Below, piece by piece: positions 1 to 8,631 of a stretch of DNA of 64,000 bases. The position numbers were made by a program, and so were the translations under genes. The DNA lies in the NCBI RefSeq assembly GCF_000761155.1, contig NZ_CP009533.1:2604001-2668000 (forward strand). The letters are read 5' to 3'. Every line of letters begins with the position of its first letter. The stretch's first letter is position 1. Origin of the DNA: Pseudomonas rhizosphaerae. GTDB taxonomy: Bacteria; Pseudomonadota; Gammaproteobacteria; Pseudomonadales; Pseudomonadaceae. The notes under the pieces are model-generated. The model did not search any database. It was not told the DNA's origin and was given only the letters and a program-made list of their open reading frames with translations.

Positions 1-268
1 TCAAGGCACGGCTGATGTCGCCACCACCATCGACCACCAGCACGTGGCCCGGCTCGAGCAACTCCAGGGCCTGATGAATCGCACGGTTATCGCCTTGAGC
101 GACTTTCACCGTCAGCGCAATGCCGGCCATGGTGCCTTCGATCCTGTGGAAAGGCCTCAAGGCTGCGCCGGGCAGGCGATCCAGGCAGTCACTGATGATC
201 GAGGTCGAGGTTCGAGCAAACGCGGTGACCAGTTCGTCACGTTCGGATGTAACAAGTACTGCGGTCAT
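1..268 (-). CDS. RraA-family protein (HMG/CHA aldolase-like), N-terminal part
   Basis: The 89 visible codons run off the left edge without a stop. The protein starts MTAVLVTSERDELVTAFART and continues with the family's ISDCLDRLPG segment and, further on, ALELLEPGHVLVVDGGGD, which is the RraA / 4-hydroxy-4-methyl-2-oxoglutarate aldolase fold signature. Members are either divalent-metal aldolases/decarboxylases of branched 2-oxo acids or RNase E regulators. The catabolic neighbours (transporters, LysR regulators, a TPP decarboxylase) favour the metabolic role. The start is supported by GGAGGAAGG a few bases upstream. It is divergent from the LysR gene at 367, and the shared gap contains a perfect palindrome. 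The C-terminal catalytic part is outside the window, so the exact activity cannot be judged. Confidence 0.85.
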   Translation of the reverse strand, partial: MTAVLVTSERDELVTAFARTSTSIISDCLDRLPGAALRPFHRIEGTMAGIALTVKVAQGDNRAIHQALELLEPGHVLVVDGGGDISRAL

Positions 269-314
269 AGACCTTCCTCCGATGGCAGATGGAATGAGCA
301 TAAACCTGTCGACG

Positions 315-345
315 AATAGAAAAAGCGATATTATGCAATGCATAA
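315..345. promoter_or_regulatory. Intergenic regulatory region: 15-bp palindrome plus a repeated 16-mer
   Basis: The gap between the divergent RraA-family gene and the LysR gene holds TTATGCAATGCATAA (331-345), a perfect 7+1+7 inverted repeat of the T-N11-A type bound by LysR regulators. Next to it is AATAGAAAAAGCGATA (315-330). The same 16-mer occurs at 2691-2706, upstream of the MFS gene. In both places it lies about 47-54 bases upstream of a minus-strand start codon. I infer a LysR operator/promoter region shared by both genes. Confidence 0.5.
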
Positions 346-366
346 ACATTCTATTTGGGAATGATC

Positions 367-1266
367 ATGATCACATTGCGTCAACTGCTTGCCTTGCACT
401 GGATCGAGCGTCTGGGTACGTTCGAGCGCGCTGCTGACCATTTGAGCACGACTCAATCGGCCATCTCCAAACGTGTCCAGGAGCTCGAGGCTTCGACGGG
501 TATGCAGCTGTTCGATCGCTCGCAACGCGGCGCCAGGTTGACCAGCGCTGGCGAGGAGCTGCTGGTGATAGCGCGAGAAATGCTCAACCTTGCCGAGCGT
601 ATCGACTCGCTCAAGGAAGGCACGCAAGTGGTCAACCGACGGCTGAGGCTGGGTGTCACCGAACTCACGGCATGGACCTGGCTGCCGCGACTGATCACCC
701 GATTGGTGGAGGATTTTCCCGGTCTCACCATCGAACCGGAAGTCGACATGAGCCGCAACCTCCATGAAAGACTCATGGACGACATGATCGACTTGATCAT
801 CATCCCCGACACCTTCACGGCGCCGGAGGTAAGCTCAATCGCGCTGGGCAAGGTCGAGAATGCGTGGATGGCCGCGCCGGGTCTGATTGCCCACGAGGGG
901 GTGCTTGACCTGGCCGAACTGGCCAAATACCCCATGCTGGTCCAAGGCAAGAAATCAGGATCGGGCTTGTTCGTGAACAAATGGCTTCGCACCTTAGGTA
1001 TCGATCTGCCCAAGACACTTTCGTCAGACAGCCTTACGGCCATGCTCGGCCTGACCGCAGCGGGGCTCGGGGTGACCTATCTGCCACTGGAATGCTTTCG
1101 ACCGCTGGTGGATGAAGGCAAATTGACCATCATCCGTACCAACCCTGAGCTGCCACCGGTGCCGTACATGGCCATGTATCGCAATGATCGTCCTTCTGCG
1201 TTCATGACCGAGGTGGCGGCACTGGCGGTGGAGCTGTGTGACTTCACTCGGCAATTGCAGCGCTGA
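367..1266 (+). CDS. LysR-type transcriptional regulator
   Basis: The protein is about 299 aa and starts MITLRQLLALHWIERLGTFE. A winged helix-turn-helix lies at residues ~1-60 (AADHLSTTQSAISKRVQELE, LFDRSQRGARLT), followed by the substrate-binding domain common to LysR proteins. ATG 367 is chosen because GGGA lies 6 bases before it; ATG 361 and TTG 355 are in-frame alternatives. It is divergent from the RraA-family gene and 27 bp from the 3' end of the convergent MFS gene. It most likely controls both, because their promoters share a 16-mer. The inducer is unknown, probably a carboxylate handled by the neighbouring enzymes. Confidence 0.9.
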   Translation: MITLRQLLALHWIERLGTFERAADHLSTTQSAISKRVQELEASTGMQLFDRSQRGARLTSAGEELLVIAREMLNLAERIDSLKEGTQVVNRRLRLGVTELTAWTWLPRLITRLVEDFPGLTIEPEVDMSRNLHERLMDDMIDLIIIPDTFTAPEVSSIALGKVENAWMAAPGLIAHEGVLDLAELAKYPMLVQGKKSGSGLFVNKWLRTLGIDLPKTLSSDSLTAMLGLTAAGLGVTYLPLECFRPLVDEGKLTIIRTNPELPPVPYMAMYRNDRPSAFMTEVAALAVELCDFTRQLQR

Positions 1267-1293
1267 ACCAGCGGCGCAGCCCGCCCACCCGCT

Positions 1294-2637
1294 TCACCCC
1301 GCGGCAGGCTCGGCCGTATCGGCCGGCTCCGCGATGGTCAGCACGAATGCCAGCGCGGCAAGCGAACACACCCCAAGGAAAATGAACACGGCGGTCCAGC
1401 TGTAGCTGTCCAGCAGAAAACCGGTCACCAAGGGCGCTATCGCACCGCCCGCCTGCCCGGCGCTGTTGACCAGCGAAGCGGCCACCGGGTAAGTGCTGCG
1501 GCTGGTAAGGCCCATGGAGTACACCGAGAAAGACGAGTAGCCGATGTTCAACAGGAAACCGGTGCCGAACAAAAGCAAGCTCACCGCCAACAGGCCATTG
1601 GGGGCGTAGACCAGTGCCACCATCATCACGCACGTGGCGACCGCGCTGATCATCATGGTCGGTTTGCGACGACGGTCCAGAATCCGATCGGAGAACCAGC
1701 CGCCGACGATGTTGCCCAACACGCCACCTGCGAACGGCAGAGCGGCGATGAAACCGACCTGCATCAATTCGAAATGCTTCACTTCGCTCAGGTATTTGGG
1801 CAACCAGGCCAGCAGCACATTGACCACGCCGGTCATCAGCAGGTAGCCCAGGCCGCAGCCCCAGATGTTCCATGAGGCGAACACCGATTTCGAAGAAGCC
1901 AACGGTGCCACGCGCTGGTAGCGCAGCACCTTGTCCAACGCACCGAAGTCTCTCTGCCTGCGCTTGGGCCCACTTTCGGCCGGTGTCTGATCCTCGATGT
2001 GGTCGGCTTCCGCGCCGTTGACCCGTTTGCAGGCACGCGGGTCATTGGGCACCGTCCACCACCAGATCAATGCCAACAGCAGGCCGGGAATGGCGAACAC
2101 GATGAACATTGTGCGCCAGTCGTAGAGCATGATGATTGCAGCGCCGACAGGGGGAGCGATCACGGCGCCCATTTTGGCGGCCGAAAGAAAAGCGCCCGTG
2201 GCCAGGCCTTTCTCACCCGCGGGAAACCAGCGGTTGATGGTGCTGAGCATCGACAGCGGAAGTGCCGCCTCTGCAATACCCAAGGCTGATCGATAGATCT
2301 TGATCATGCCGAAGTTATGCGCGGTCCCAATCAACAGTGTCACGATGGAGGTCAATGTGATCGACACCGGCGCAACGAGACGAACGCCCAGGCGACTGAT
2401 AATGAAGCCCGCTGGAATCTGCCCCAATGAATAAAACAGGAAAAAGGCGCTGACCAGCATGCCCGCCTGGGCATTGCTGGCGCCGAACTCTTTCTGGATG
2501 TAGGGCAAGGCAATGCCAATGTTGGCACGATCCGCGGCTGCCAGCATGTACACCACGACGATGACGGACAGAACTATCCAACGATACTTCGACCTGGCCG
2601 ACCGAACGGCGGCTGCGGAGTGGGCTAATTCGACCAT
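1294..2637 (-). CDS. MFS transporter, anion:cation symporter (ACS) type
   Basis: A 447-aa inner-membrane protein with about 12 hydrophobic segments. The motif LAAADRANIGIALPYIQKEF early in the protein and GGWFSDRILDRRRKP in the second half are typical of ACS-family carboxylate and sugar-acid symporters. ATG 2637 is preferred over an upstream in-frame start at 2715, because AAAGGAAC lies directly before it and the extra 26 residues are unlike the family. The gene has its own promoter region carrying the 16-mer also found before the RraA-family gene, so it probably imports that pathway's substrate. The substrate cannot be read from the sequence. Confidence 0.88.
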   Translation of the reverse strand: MVELAHSAAAVRSARSKYRWIVLSVIVVVYMLAAADRANIGIALPYIQKEFGASNAQAGMLVSAFFLFYSLGQIPAGFIISRLGVRLVAPVSITLTSIVTLLIGTAHNFGMIKIYRSALGIAEAALPLSMLSTINRWFPAGEKGLATGAFLSAAKMGAVIAPPVGAAIIMLYDWRTMFIVFAIPGLLLALIWWWTVPNDPRACKRVNGAEADHIEDQTPAESGPKRRQRDFGALDKVLRYQRVAPLASSKSVFASWNIWGCGLGYLLMTGVVNVLLAWLPKYLSEVKHFELMQVGFIAALPFAGGVLGNIVGGWFSDRILDRRRKPTMMISAVATCVMMVALVYAPNGLLAVSLLLFGTGFLLNIGYSSFSVYSMGLTSRSTYPVAASLVNSAGQAGGAIAPLVTGFLLDSYSWTAVFIFLGVCSLAALAFVLTIAEPADTAEPAAG

Positions 2638-2690
2638 GAGTGTTCCTTTATTATGGTTGTTCGATGGCCGAATCTTGGTCAGTACGCACA

Positions 2691-2706
2691 AATAGAAAAA
2701 GCGATA
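2691..2706. promoter_or_regulatory. Second copy of the AATAGAAAAAGCGATA element
   Basis: Identical 16-mer to 315-330, placed 54 bases upstream of the MFS start codon at 2637. The matching position and orientation relative to a minus-strand gene suggest a shared promoter or operator half for the LysR regulator at 367-1266. Confidence 0.4.
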
Positions 2707-2810
2707 AATAAGCACAACGAATCATTCCATGCTGGCATGGCAGGCGACAATCAGCGTGCCGGACTTAAGCCATCGACGACCCACACTGATCGCTCTCGAA
2801 CAGCTCACTA

Positions 2811-3734
2811 CTAGAGCATGTGCCCAGTCCAGATGCCCTGCGCGACCAACTGCGAGGCCAGTTCGACGAAGGTTTCGCTCACGTGCCGAGCTGCAGGACT
2901 GACCTGACGATCAGCAGGCGACACCATCACCAGCTTGCGCATCGGCGTCGGGTCCACCAAAGGTGCCGCGCACAGCGTACCGTTCTGCAAATGACCGTAG
3001 ATCGACGCCAGAGGCAAGGCGGTGAAGCCGAAGTCGTGTCGTACCAGCTCGATCATCGCCCCCAGCGAATCTGCTTCTACACTGGCGCAGATCGTGAAGC
3101 CGGCCTCTGCGGCACACTGATCCATGATCTTGCGCAAACCGTGGCGCGGGCTGGGCAAAATCATCTGCTCAGGCGCCAGCGTGGAAAACCGTACCGGCGT
3201 ATGCATCGACAATCCGGCAGCGGGCGGACCTACCAGCACCAGATTCTCCATCATCACCGGCACGATGCGCAGGGTATGCAAGGGCGCCAGGTCGTAGGAG
3301 ATGGCCAGCTCCAGCTCGCCGCGCTGCAACCAGTCCATCAGATAGCCGCTGAACGCGGAAGAGAAACGAATCGATAGATCCGGGTTGGCTTCGCGTATTC
3401 GCTTGACCAGGCGCACGGTCACGATTTCGGCAATGGTCGGGGTGGTACCGATGGCCACCGACCCACGGAATGACAGGTGCTCGCCTGCCACCGAGGTGCG
3501 TATGGCGGCGAGCTCGGCCATGATCCGAGTGGCGTGCTGAAGCACTTCACTGCCTGCTGCAGTGATGATCATGCCGCGCCCATGCCGTTCGAACAGATAA
3601 ACGCCGAGTTCTTTTTCCAGCAACCGAATCTGTCGGCTGAGCGCCGGTTGCGCGATGTGCAGTCGATCCGCTGCCTTGCTCAAGCTACCCAGCTCGGCAA
3701 CGTGTATGAGGGTCTTGAGCTGAACGACATCCAT
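2811..3734 (-). CDS. LysR-type transcriptional regulator
   Basis: A 307-aa LysR protein starting MDVVQLKTLIHVAELGSLSK, with the helix-turn-helix AADRLHIAQPALSRQIRLLE and a periplasmic-binding-like effector domain behind it. The open frame continues 74 codons further upstream to 3956. That extension has no LysR homology, overlaps the divergent transporter, and is rejected as coding. The regulator is divergent from the MHS-type transporter at 3927 and probably controls it together with the downstream decarboxylase genes. The ribosome binding site of the chosen ATG is weak. Confidence 0.88.
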   Translation of the reverse strand: MDVVQLKTLIHVAELGSLSKAADRLHIAQPALSRQIRLLEKELGVYLFERHGRGMIITAAGSEVLQHATRIMAELAAIRTSVAGEHLSFRGSVAIGTTPTIAEIVTVRLVKRIREANPDLSIRFSSAFSGYLMDWLQRGELELAISYDLAPLHTLRIVPVMMENLVLVGPPAAGLSMHTPVRFSTLAPEQMILPSPRHGLRKIMDQCAAEAGFTICASVEADSLGAMIELVRHDFGFTALPLASIYGHLQNGTLCAAPLVDPTPMRKLVMVSPADRQVSPAARHVSETFVELASQLVAQGIWTGHML

Positions 3735-3926
3735 GGACAGGCCGTGACGCAAAGAGGAACACAGGCGGCAGTCTAGACCGCGGTCGATGCCGGAGCTAGA
3801 CAATCTGGGCATATCAGTTAGTAGCCTGCTGCCCTTATTGAATCGCGCGCCCTGGAGTAGTTTGAACTGCAGGTCGCCATCACCGTAGCGGCCCCATGAC
3901 AACAATAAGATCAGAGGGTCTGCATC

Positions 3927-5297
3927 ATGCCCAAACCATTGCTTCATATCGATCAAGCTGTCGACAGTACCCGCCCGCCCAATCGGATCAGGGCGATCGT
4001 AGGTGCCTGCTCGGGCAATCTCGTGGAGTGGTACGACTTTTTTATCTACGCCTATACCGCCATTTACTTCGCGGCGTCGTTCTTTCCCAAAGGCGATACC
4101 ACCACGCAGTTGCTGGCCACAGCAGGTGTATTTGCGGTCGGCTTCTTCATGCGCCCGCTGGGCGGTTGGATTTTTGGCTGGGTCGCCGATACGCGAGGGC
4201 GCAAGGTTTCGATGATCATTTCGGTCTTCATGATGTGTGGCGGCTCCTTGCTGATCGCCGTGATGCCGACTTATGAAACGGCAGGCATTGCAGCACCGGT
4301 CATGCTAGTGGTGGCTCGCCTGATCCAGGGGTTGTCGGTGGGAGCCGAGTACGGCACGGGTGCGACCTACATCAGCGAGATCGCTACGCCGGGGCGACTC
4401 TGCTTCTATGGGTCATTTCAGTATTTCACCATTATTGCCGGGCAGTTGCTGGCGCTCTTCACCGTGGTGATCCTGCAGCAAACGCTCAGTGATGAGCAAC
4501 TGCGCGACTGGGGCTGGCGCATTCCCTTCTTCATAGGTGCCGCCAGCGCCGTGGTGGTGGTCTACCTGCGTCGTTCGATGCACGAAACCGCTACGCACAA
4601 GGACATGCATCGCAAGGGCGCAGGCTCACTGCGCGGCCTGTTCAAGCACAAGCGCGCGGTCGCGCTGGTCATTGCGTTCACCATAGGTGGATCGCTGTAT
4701 TTTTACACCTTCACTACCTACATGCAGAAATTCCTCGTCATCTCGGCGGGATTCGATGCAGCCACAGTCAGCTTCATCATGACCTGTGCACTGATCGGTT
4801 TCATGCTGTGCCAACCGCTGTTCGGTCTGCTGGCGGACCGCATCGGGATCAAGGCTCACATGCTGATGTTTTCAGGTCTCGGGATCCTGCTGGTGATTCC
4901 ACTGCTCATGGCGATCCGTTCGACTCACGATCCGTTTGTGGCTTTCGCTCTGGTGTTCGCCGGTCTGGTCATCGCTTCGCTCTACACACCCATCGCAGGC
5001 ATCGTCAAGGCCGAACTGTTTCCCCCAGCGGTACGCGCCCTTGGCGTCGGTTTCCCGTATGCGATCGGCAATGCTGCATTTGGTGGCACTGCGGAATACG
5101 TGGCGCTGTCGTTTCGCGCCGAGGGGGCGGAAACCTACTTTTTCTTCTACGTTGCGGCCGTGCTCTGCGTGACATTCATCGCCTCGCTTCTGATGCCCCA
5201 TCTGGGTCGTCACGGGTACATCAGCGGCGACGGCAACATCGAGGAAAACACGGGTAGACATCCACGCGAGGCGCAGGCCGCCAAGGCATCGACTTGA
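3927..5297 (+). CDS. MFS transporter, metabolite:H+ symporter (ShiA/KgtP/ProP) type
   Basis: A 456-aa inner-membrane protein. The first helix region GACSGNLVEWYDFFIYAYTA and the loop GWVADTRGRKVSM are diagnostic of the metabolite:H+ symporter branch of the MFS, which takes up dicarboxylates, shikimate and osmolytes. AGAGGG lies 8 bases before ATG 3927. It is followed after about 100 bp by the two decarboxylase subunit genes on the same strand, and preceded by a divergent LysR gene, so it probably imports the 2-oxo acid or precursor used by those enzymes. Confidence 0.9.
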   Translation: MPKPLLHIDQAVDSTRPPNRIRAIVGACSGNLVEWYDFFIYAYTAIYFAASFFPKGDTTTQLLATAGVFAVGFFMRPLGGWIFGWVADTRGRKVSMIISVFMMCGGSLLIAVMPTYETAGIAAPVMLVVARLIQGLSVGAEYGTGATYISEIATPGRLCFYGSFQYFTIIAGQLLALFTVVILQQTLSDEQLRDWGWRIPFFIGAASAVVVVYLRRSMHETATHKDMHRKGAGSLRGLFKHKRAVALVIAFTIGGSLYFYTFTTYMQKFLVISAGFDAATVSFIMTCALIGFMLCQPLFGLLADRIGIKAHMLMFSGLGILLVIPLLMAIRSTHDPFVAFALVFAGLVIASLYTPIAGIVKAELFPPAVRALGVGFPYAIGNAAFGGTAEYVALSFRAEGAETYFFFYVAAVLCVTFIASLLMPHLGRHGYISGDGNIEENTGRHPREAQAAKAST

Positions 5298-5404
5298 TCG
5301 CGAGCTATGCCGCCGCGGCATATCTCAAAGAGAAAAACGGTAGTCGTCATGCCCTGTGAGTGGCGCCATGATCCATAAAAACAAAAGCAGCAATGGAGAC
5401 AATC

Positions 5405-5935
5405 ATGTCATCGAAAGAAGCTGAAAATGGCTGGCAGGAAGACGTCTTTCGCATCCTCAAGGCTCATGACGTCAAGCACGTCGTGTTCGTTCCGGATGCC
5501 GGTCACTCGGCGGCGATCCGTATGTCCTATGCCGATCCCGATATCAATGCGGTGGTGTTGACGACCGAAGAGGAAGGTATTGGCTACCTTGCCGGGGCCT
5601 GGCTGGGCGGCGAACGAGGGGCATTGTTGATGCAGTCCAGCGGTGTCGGAAACTGCATCAACACCTTGGCGCTGCAGAATTGCGCGGGGTTCCCACTGCT
5701 GATGGTGGTGACCCTGCGCGGTGACTGGGCCGAGTTCAACGCGTGGCAGAACCCCATGGGGCAGGCTACCGAAGCCTCACTGCGATTGATGAACGTCATG
5801 ACCTGGCGCGCCGATGTCGCCGAAGACGTCGCACCGCTGCTTCACGGTGCTGCCACCATGGCGTTCAACGGCGATGCCGCCACTGCGCTGCTGCTGGGCC
5901 AGCGTCTGATTGGAGAGAAAAAATGGATCAAGTAA
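5405..5935 (+). CDS. TPP-dependent decarboxylase, Pyr-domain subunit (sulfopyruvate decarboxylase alpha-like)
   Basis: 176 aa. It carries only the pyrimidine-binding half of a thiamine diphosphate enzyme. VFVPDAGHSAAIRMSY and LTTEEEGIGYLAGAWLGG contain the conserved glutamate that activates TPP, and QSSGVGNCINTLAL follows the family pattern. Enzymes split this way include sulfopyruvate and phosphonopyruvate decarboxylases. ATG 5405 is chosen because GGAGA stands directly before it (5395-5399); ATG 5393 is the alternative. The end overlaps the next subunit by 13 bases, so the two are translationally coupled. The substrate is probably a 2-oxo acid, but no sulfonate or phosphonate genes are adjacent to fix it. 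Confidence 0.85.
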   Translation: MSSKEAENGWQEDVFRILKAHDVKHVVFVPDAGHSAAIRMSYADPDINAVVLTTEEEGIGYLAGAWLGGERGALLMQSSGVGNCINTLALQNCAGFPLLMVVTLRGDWAEFNAWQNPMGQATEASLRLMNVMTWRADVAEDVAPLLHGAATMAFNGDAATALLLGQRLIGEKKWIK

Positions 5936-6519
5936 GCGCCACTCATACGCTGTGCCGCCGTGAGGTGGTGCGCACACTTCTTGCCGATCGTCAGGACTTG
6001 TTGGTGGTGACCGGGCTGGGCTCGGCGTCCTACGATGTCATGGCCGCAGGTGACGACCACGGCAACTATTATCTATGGGCCGCCATGGGCAGTGCGATCA
6101 CCGTGGGCCTTGGGCTTGCCAAGGCTCAACCGGAAAAGTCGGTGGTGGTCGTTACGGGTGACGGCGAATTGCTGATGGGCCTGGGGGCGTTGGCTACCGT
6201 TGCCCTGCAAAGGCCGGCCAACTTGACCGTTGTGGTACTGGACAACGGCCACTTCGGCGAAACCGGAATGCAGGTCAGTCATGCCGGATTTGGCCTCAAA
6301 CTTGATCAGGTAGCCCAAAGCTGCGGCTTCGCCTGGACCACGGAGATCCGCGAGATCACCGGCATACACGACCTGCGCGAGCGCATGGGCACACGCGAAG
6401 GCGTGAAACTGGCAACGGTGAAGATCAAGGCGGAAAATCCGCCAAGGGTCCTGCCCCCACGTGATGGCCACTACATCAAGAACCGCTTCCGCGCGGCGCT
6501 TGGCCTGCAACCGATCTGA
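5923..6519 (+). CDS. TPP-dependent decarboxylase, PP-domain subunit (sulfopyruvate decarboxylase beta-like)
   Basis: 198 aa, the diphosphate-binding half. The TPP motif begins GDGELLMGLGAL (residues 79-90) and ends with the Asn of VVLDNGHFGETG (about residue 108), the usual GDG-x(~26)-N spacing. ATG 5923 lies inside the 3' end of the alpha subunit gene with GGAGAG just upstream. Together the two subunits make one complete, short decarboxylase without the central FAD-like domain of acetolactate synthases. A GC-rich hairpin follows at 6555-6582. Confidence 0.87.
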   Translation: MDQVSATHTLCRREVVRTLLADRQDLLVVTGLGSASYDVMAAGDDHGNYYLWAAMGSAITVGLGLAKAQPEKSVVVVTGDGELLMGLGALATVALQRPANLTVVVLDNGHFGETGMQVSHAGFGLKLDQVAQSCGFAWTTEIREITGIHDLRERMGTREGVKLATVKIKAENPPRVLPPRDGHYIKNRFRAALGLQPI

Positions 6520-6554
6520 GCGTTCCCCATGCCCTCGCGGGCCGCCGCTCCAAT

Positions 6555-6582
6555 GCCCCCACCGCGCGTACGCGGCGGGGGC
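6555..6582. other. GC-rich hairpin after the decarboxylase genes
   Basis: The arms CCCCC-A-CCGCG and CGCGG-C-GGGGG surround a 4-base loop. There is no T-tract, so this is at best a weak or Rho-assisted 3' end between the decarboxylase operon and the TetR gene. Confidence 0.35.
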
Positions 6583-6599
6583 CTACCACGACCACCGAG

Positions 6600-7211
6600 A
6601 TGACACGCATGCATACCTCTACGCTGGAAAGCGCGCAGGTGCCCGACGCTGCGAGCAAGGTCCTGCTCGCCGCCCGCGCGCTGTTCGTCGAAGAAGGTTA
6701 CACAGCCACGAGCATGCGCCAGTTGGCGGCGCGTGTCGGCGTGCAACCCGGCAGCCTGTACCACCACGTCGCCAGCAAACAGGATCTGCTACTCGACGTG
6801 CTGATGGACATCGCGACCACTCGGCTGGACGCCTGGAGGTACGGCGCCTACACCCGCAACGTAGTGGGCTATCTGCGTTTTCGAATGGATCGTCAGGCGG
6901 CTCATCCAGACGAAGAGGCCTTGTTACGGTACGAATCACGCCACCTTACCCGCGAGCAACGCTTGTATCTGGAGACAGCCCTGGCTCAATTGCAGCAACC
7001 GTTACGCGACTTTCTGGCGAAGGATCGTCGACCGGGACGTTTCGTGGCGCAAGACCAGGCGCGATCGTTCGAAGCCCTGCTGGCGCTGATCGACGCTGCC
7101 AACGACATGCGCCGTCGACCCGTGCCGGTCGAGGCGTCCTGGATTCGGGGCTGGATCGAACAAACCAGCCGGGCTCTGCTAGACAGACGCAGAGTGGCGA
7201 ACGAAGGGTAG
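6600..7211 (+). CDS. TetR/AcrR family regulator
   Basis: 203 aa. The N-terminal helix-turn-helix reads ARALFVEEGYTATSMRQLAA, then RVGVQPGSLYHHVASKQDLL, the TetR signature. The C-terminal ~140 residues form the ligand-binding domain, with a RYESRHLTREQRLYLE stretch seen in regulators of acyl or aromatic metabolism. ATG 6600 or ATG 6609 could be the start; neither has a strong ribosome site. Its 3' end overlaps the convergent MFS gene by 33 bp, and that transporter is its most likely target or partner. Confidence 0.88.
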   Translation: MTRMHTSTLESAQVPDAASKVLLAARALFVEEGYTATSMRQLAARVGVQPGSLYHHVASKQDLLLDVLMDIATTRLDAWRYGAYTRNVVGYLRFRMDRQAAHPDEEALLRYESRHLTREQRLYLETALAQLQQPLRDFLAKDRRPGRFVAQDQARSFEALLALIDAANDMRRRPVPVEASWIRGWIEQTSRALLDRRRVANEG

Positions 7212-8354
7212 TACCGAGAGCACCAGAATCAGGCTGATCAAGGCCAGTACACACAGTGCCGACAGCACGCCCATTGCGCCAAAATGCTGCTGCAGGTAGC
7301 CACAGGCCAAGGGGGTAATTGCCTGACCGATCAGCGAAGGCCGCGACATCTTGCCCATCATGGCCACGTACTGTGCCGGTGGCATCAACGCCAGCGGCAA
7401 AAGTCCACGCACGATCGCGCGCAGCCCGTTGCCCAACCCGAACAGCACCAGCCCGACGGCGGTAGCGCCTGGCGCACAGGCGACCAGAAACAAGCCCACG
7501 GCGATCAGCACGACGGAAATCAGTGCCGTCCAGATCGGATGGCGCTTGCCTGCCAGCATCAGCAGGATCCTTGACGACACCTGACTGGGCCCCAGCAGCG
7601 CCGCCAACGCAATGGCGCTGGCGAGCGAATGACCCAGACCCTGCAGCACCACCACCAGTTGCACCGAGACGGCGGTCATGATGATCGCGCCTAGGGCGAA
7701 GATCCAGATCAGGGGCAGGTACAGCCGCCGATCCAGGCTACTACTGTCGCCTGGGGCCGGGACTGCGCGCACCTCGAGTCGGCGTACCTGAGGCAGCACC
7801 TTGAGGTACAACGGTGTGGCCAGCACCAGCAAGATCGCATAGCCGATACAGGTATAGCGCCAGCCAACCTGTTCGATGAGCCACGCGACGGCCGGCCAGG
7901 TGAGGGTCGTGGCAAATCCCGAAATCAGGGTAATGCCGGTGATGGCCCTGCCGGCACGCTCGGCATAGAGCGCGCCCAGGGTGGCAAACAATGCCTCGTA
8001 GAGGCCTGCAGCCATGCCGACGCCAATCACGACCCAGGCCAGCATGAACACCGGCAATGTTTGACTGGCCGCCATGATCGCCAGGCCGGCGGCAACGATC
8101 ATGCCGCTGCCGGCAAGCTGGACACGACCACCATGGCGTGAGACCAGGCGACTCGACAGCGGGGCCAGCAACGCGCTGGTCATCAGGCCCAGAGACAGCG
8201 CGCCATACACCCAGTGACTGCCCCAGCCGGTTTCGCGCGCGATAGGCTCGCCCATGACCGCGAGCAGGAAGAACGACCCACCCCATACCAGAATCTGCAG
8301 CGCGCCCAGGCAGAAGATGCCAGGCGTGGTAGGAAGAGGAATTTGAGCTTGCAC
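7179..8354 (-). CDS. MFS transporter
   Basis: About 391 aa with 12 predicted membrane segments, for example ALQILVWGGSFFLLAVMGEP and MIVAAGLAIMAASQT. It belongs to the major facilitator superfamily, without features that fix a substrate. GTG 8354 (VQAQIPLPTTPG) is preferred because GAAGG sits 6 bases upstream; an in-frame start at 8408 would add 18 poorly conserved residues. The last 33 bp overlap the end of the convergent TetR gene. Its promoter side faces the regulon promoter at 8568, so joint control with the GntR regulon is possible but unproven. Confidence 0.82.
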   Translation of the reverse strand: MQAQIPLPTTPGIFCLGALQILVWGGSFFLLAVMGEPIARETGWGSHWVYGALSLGLMTSALLAPLSSRLVSRHGGRVQLAGSGMIVAAGLAIMAASQTLPVFMLAWVVIGVGMAAGLYEALFATLGALYAERAGRAITGITLISGFATTLTWPAVAWLIEQVGWRYTCIGYAILLVLATPLYLKVLPQVRRLEVRAVPAPGDSSSLDRRLYLPLIWIFALGAIIMTAVSVQLVVVLQGLGHSLASAIALAALLGPSQVSSRILLMLAGKRHPIWTALISVVLIAVGLFLVACAPGATAVGLVLFGLGNGLRAIVRGLLPLALMPPAQYVAMMGKMSRPSLIGQAITPLACGYLQQHFGAMGVLSALCVLALISLILVLSVLPFVRHSASV

Positions 8355-8567
8355 GGGAAACCTTCGAGATGACGGGGCTAGCGGGAGGGCGCGCGGCGAG
8401 CCCTGCACGAGTCGATGCGAGATCCATTGAATCTGACGCGCTTGGCCATTCTAGAGCGCTCGCTCAGCAGTCGCTAAACAATGTCGTTATAACAGCTAGC
8501 GGGCGATTGGATCGGTGCGTGTTGCATCAGGCACAAAGCGCCCGTTCTCGATGTGGAGAAAAAACGC

Positions 8568-8602
8568 TTGCCGAAGCCTGTTCTTGGTATACCATAATAC
8601 CA
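8568..8602 (+). promoter_or_regulatory. Promoter with GntR-type operator (copy 1)
   Basis: A possible -35 TTGCCG (8568-8573) and -10 TACCAT (8590-8595), 16 bases apart, overlap the perfect palindrome TGGTATACCA at 8585-8594, followed by a further ATACCA half site (8597-8602). The palindrome fits the GntR/FadR-type pattern TNGTNNACNA. The same 10-mer occurs at 13804, at 20669 (one mismatch) and at 20774. A regulator bound here would block RNA polymerase. Confidence 0.6.
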
Positions 8603-8631
8603 GATACACACCCTCCAAGAAGGAAACAGGC

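Noticed and set aside
3735-3956. N-terminal extension of the second LysR gene (74 codons)
   Set aside because: No family similarity, it overlaps the divergent transporter start, and a standard LysR N-terminus begins at 3734.
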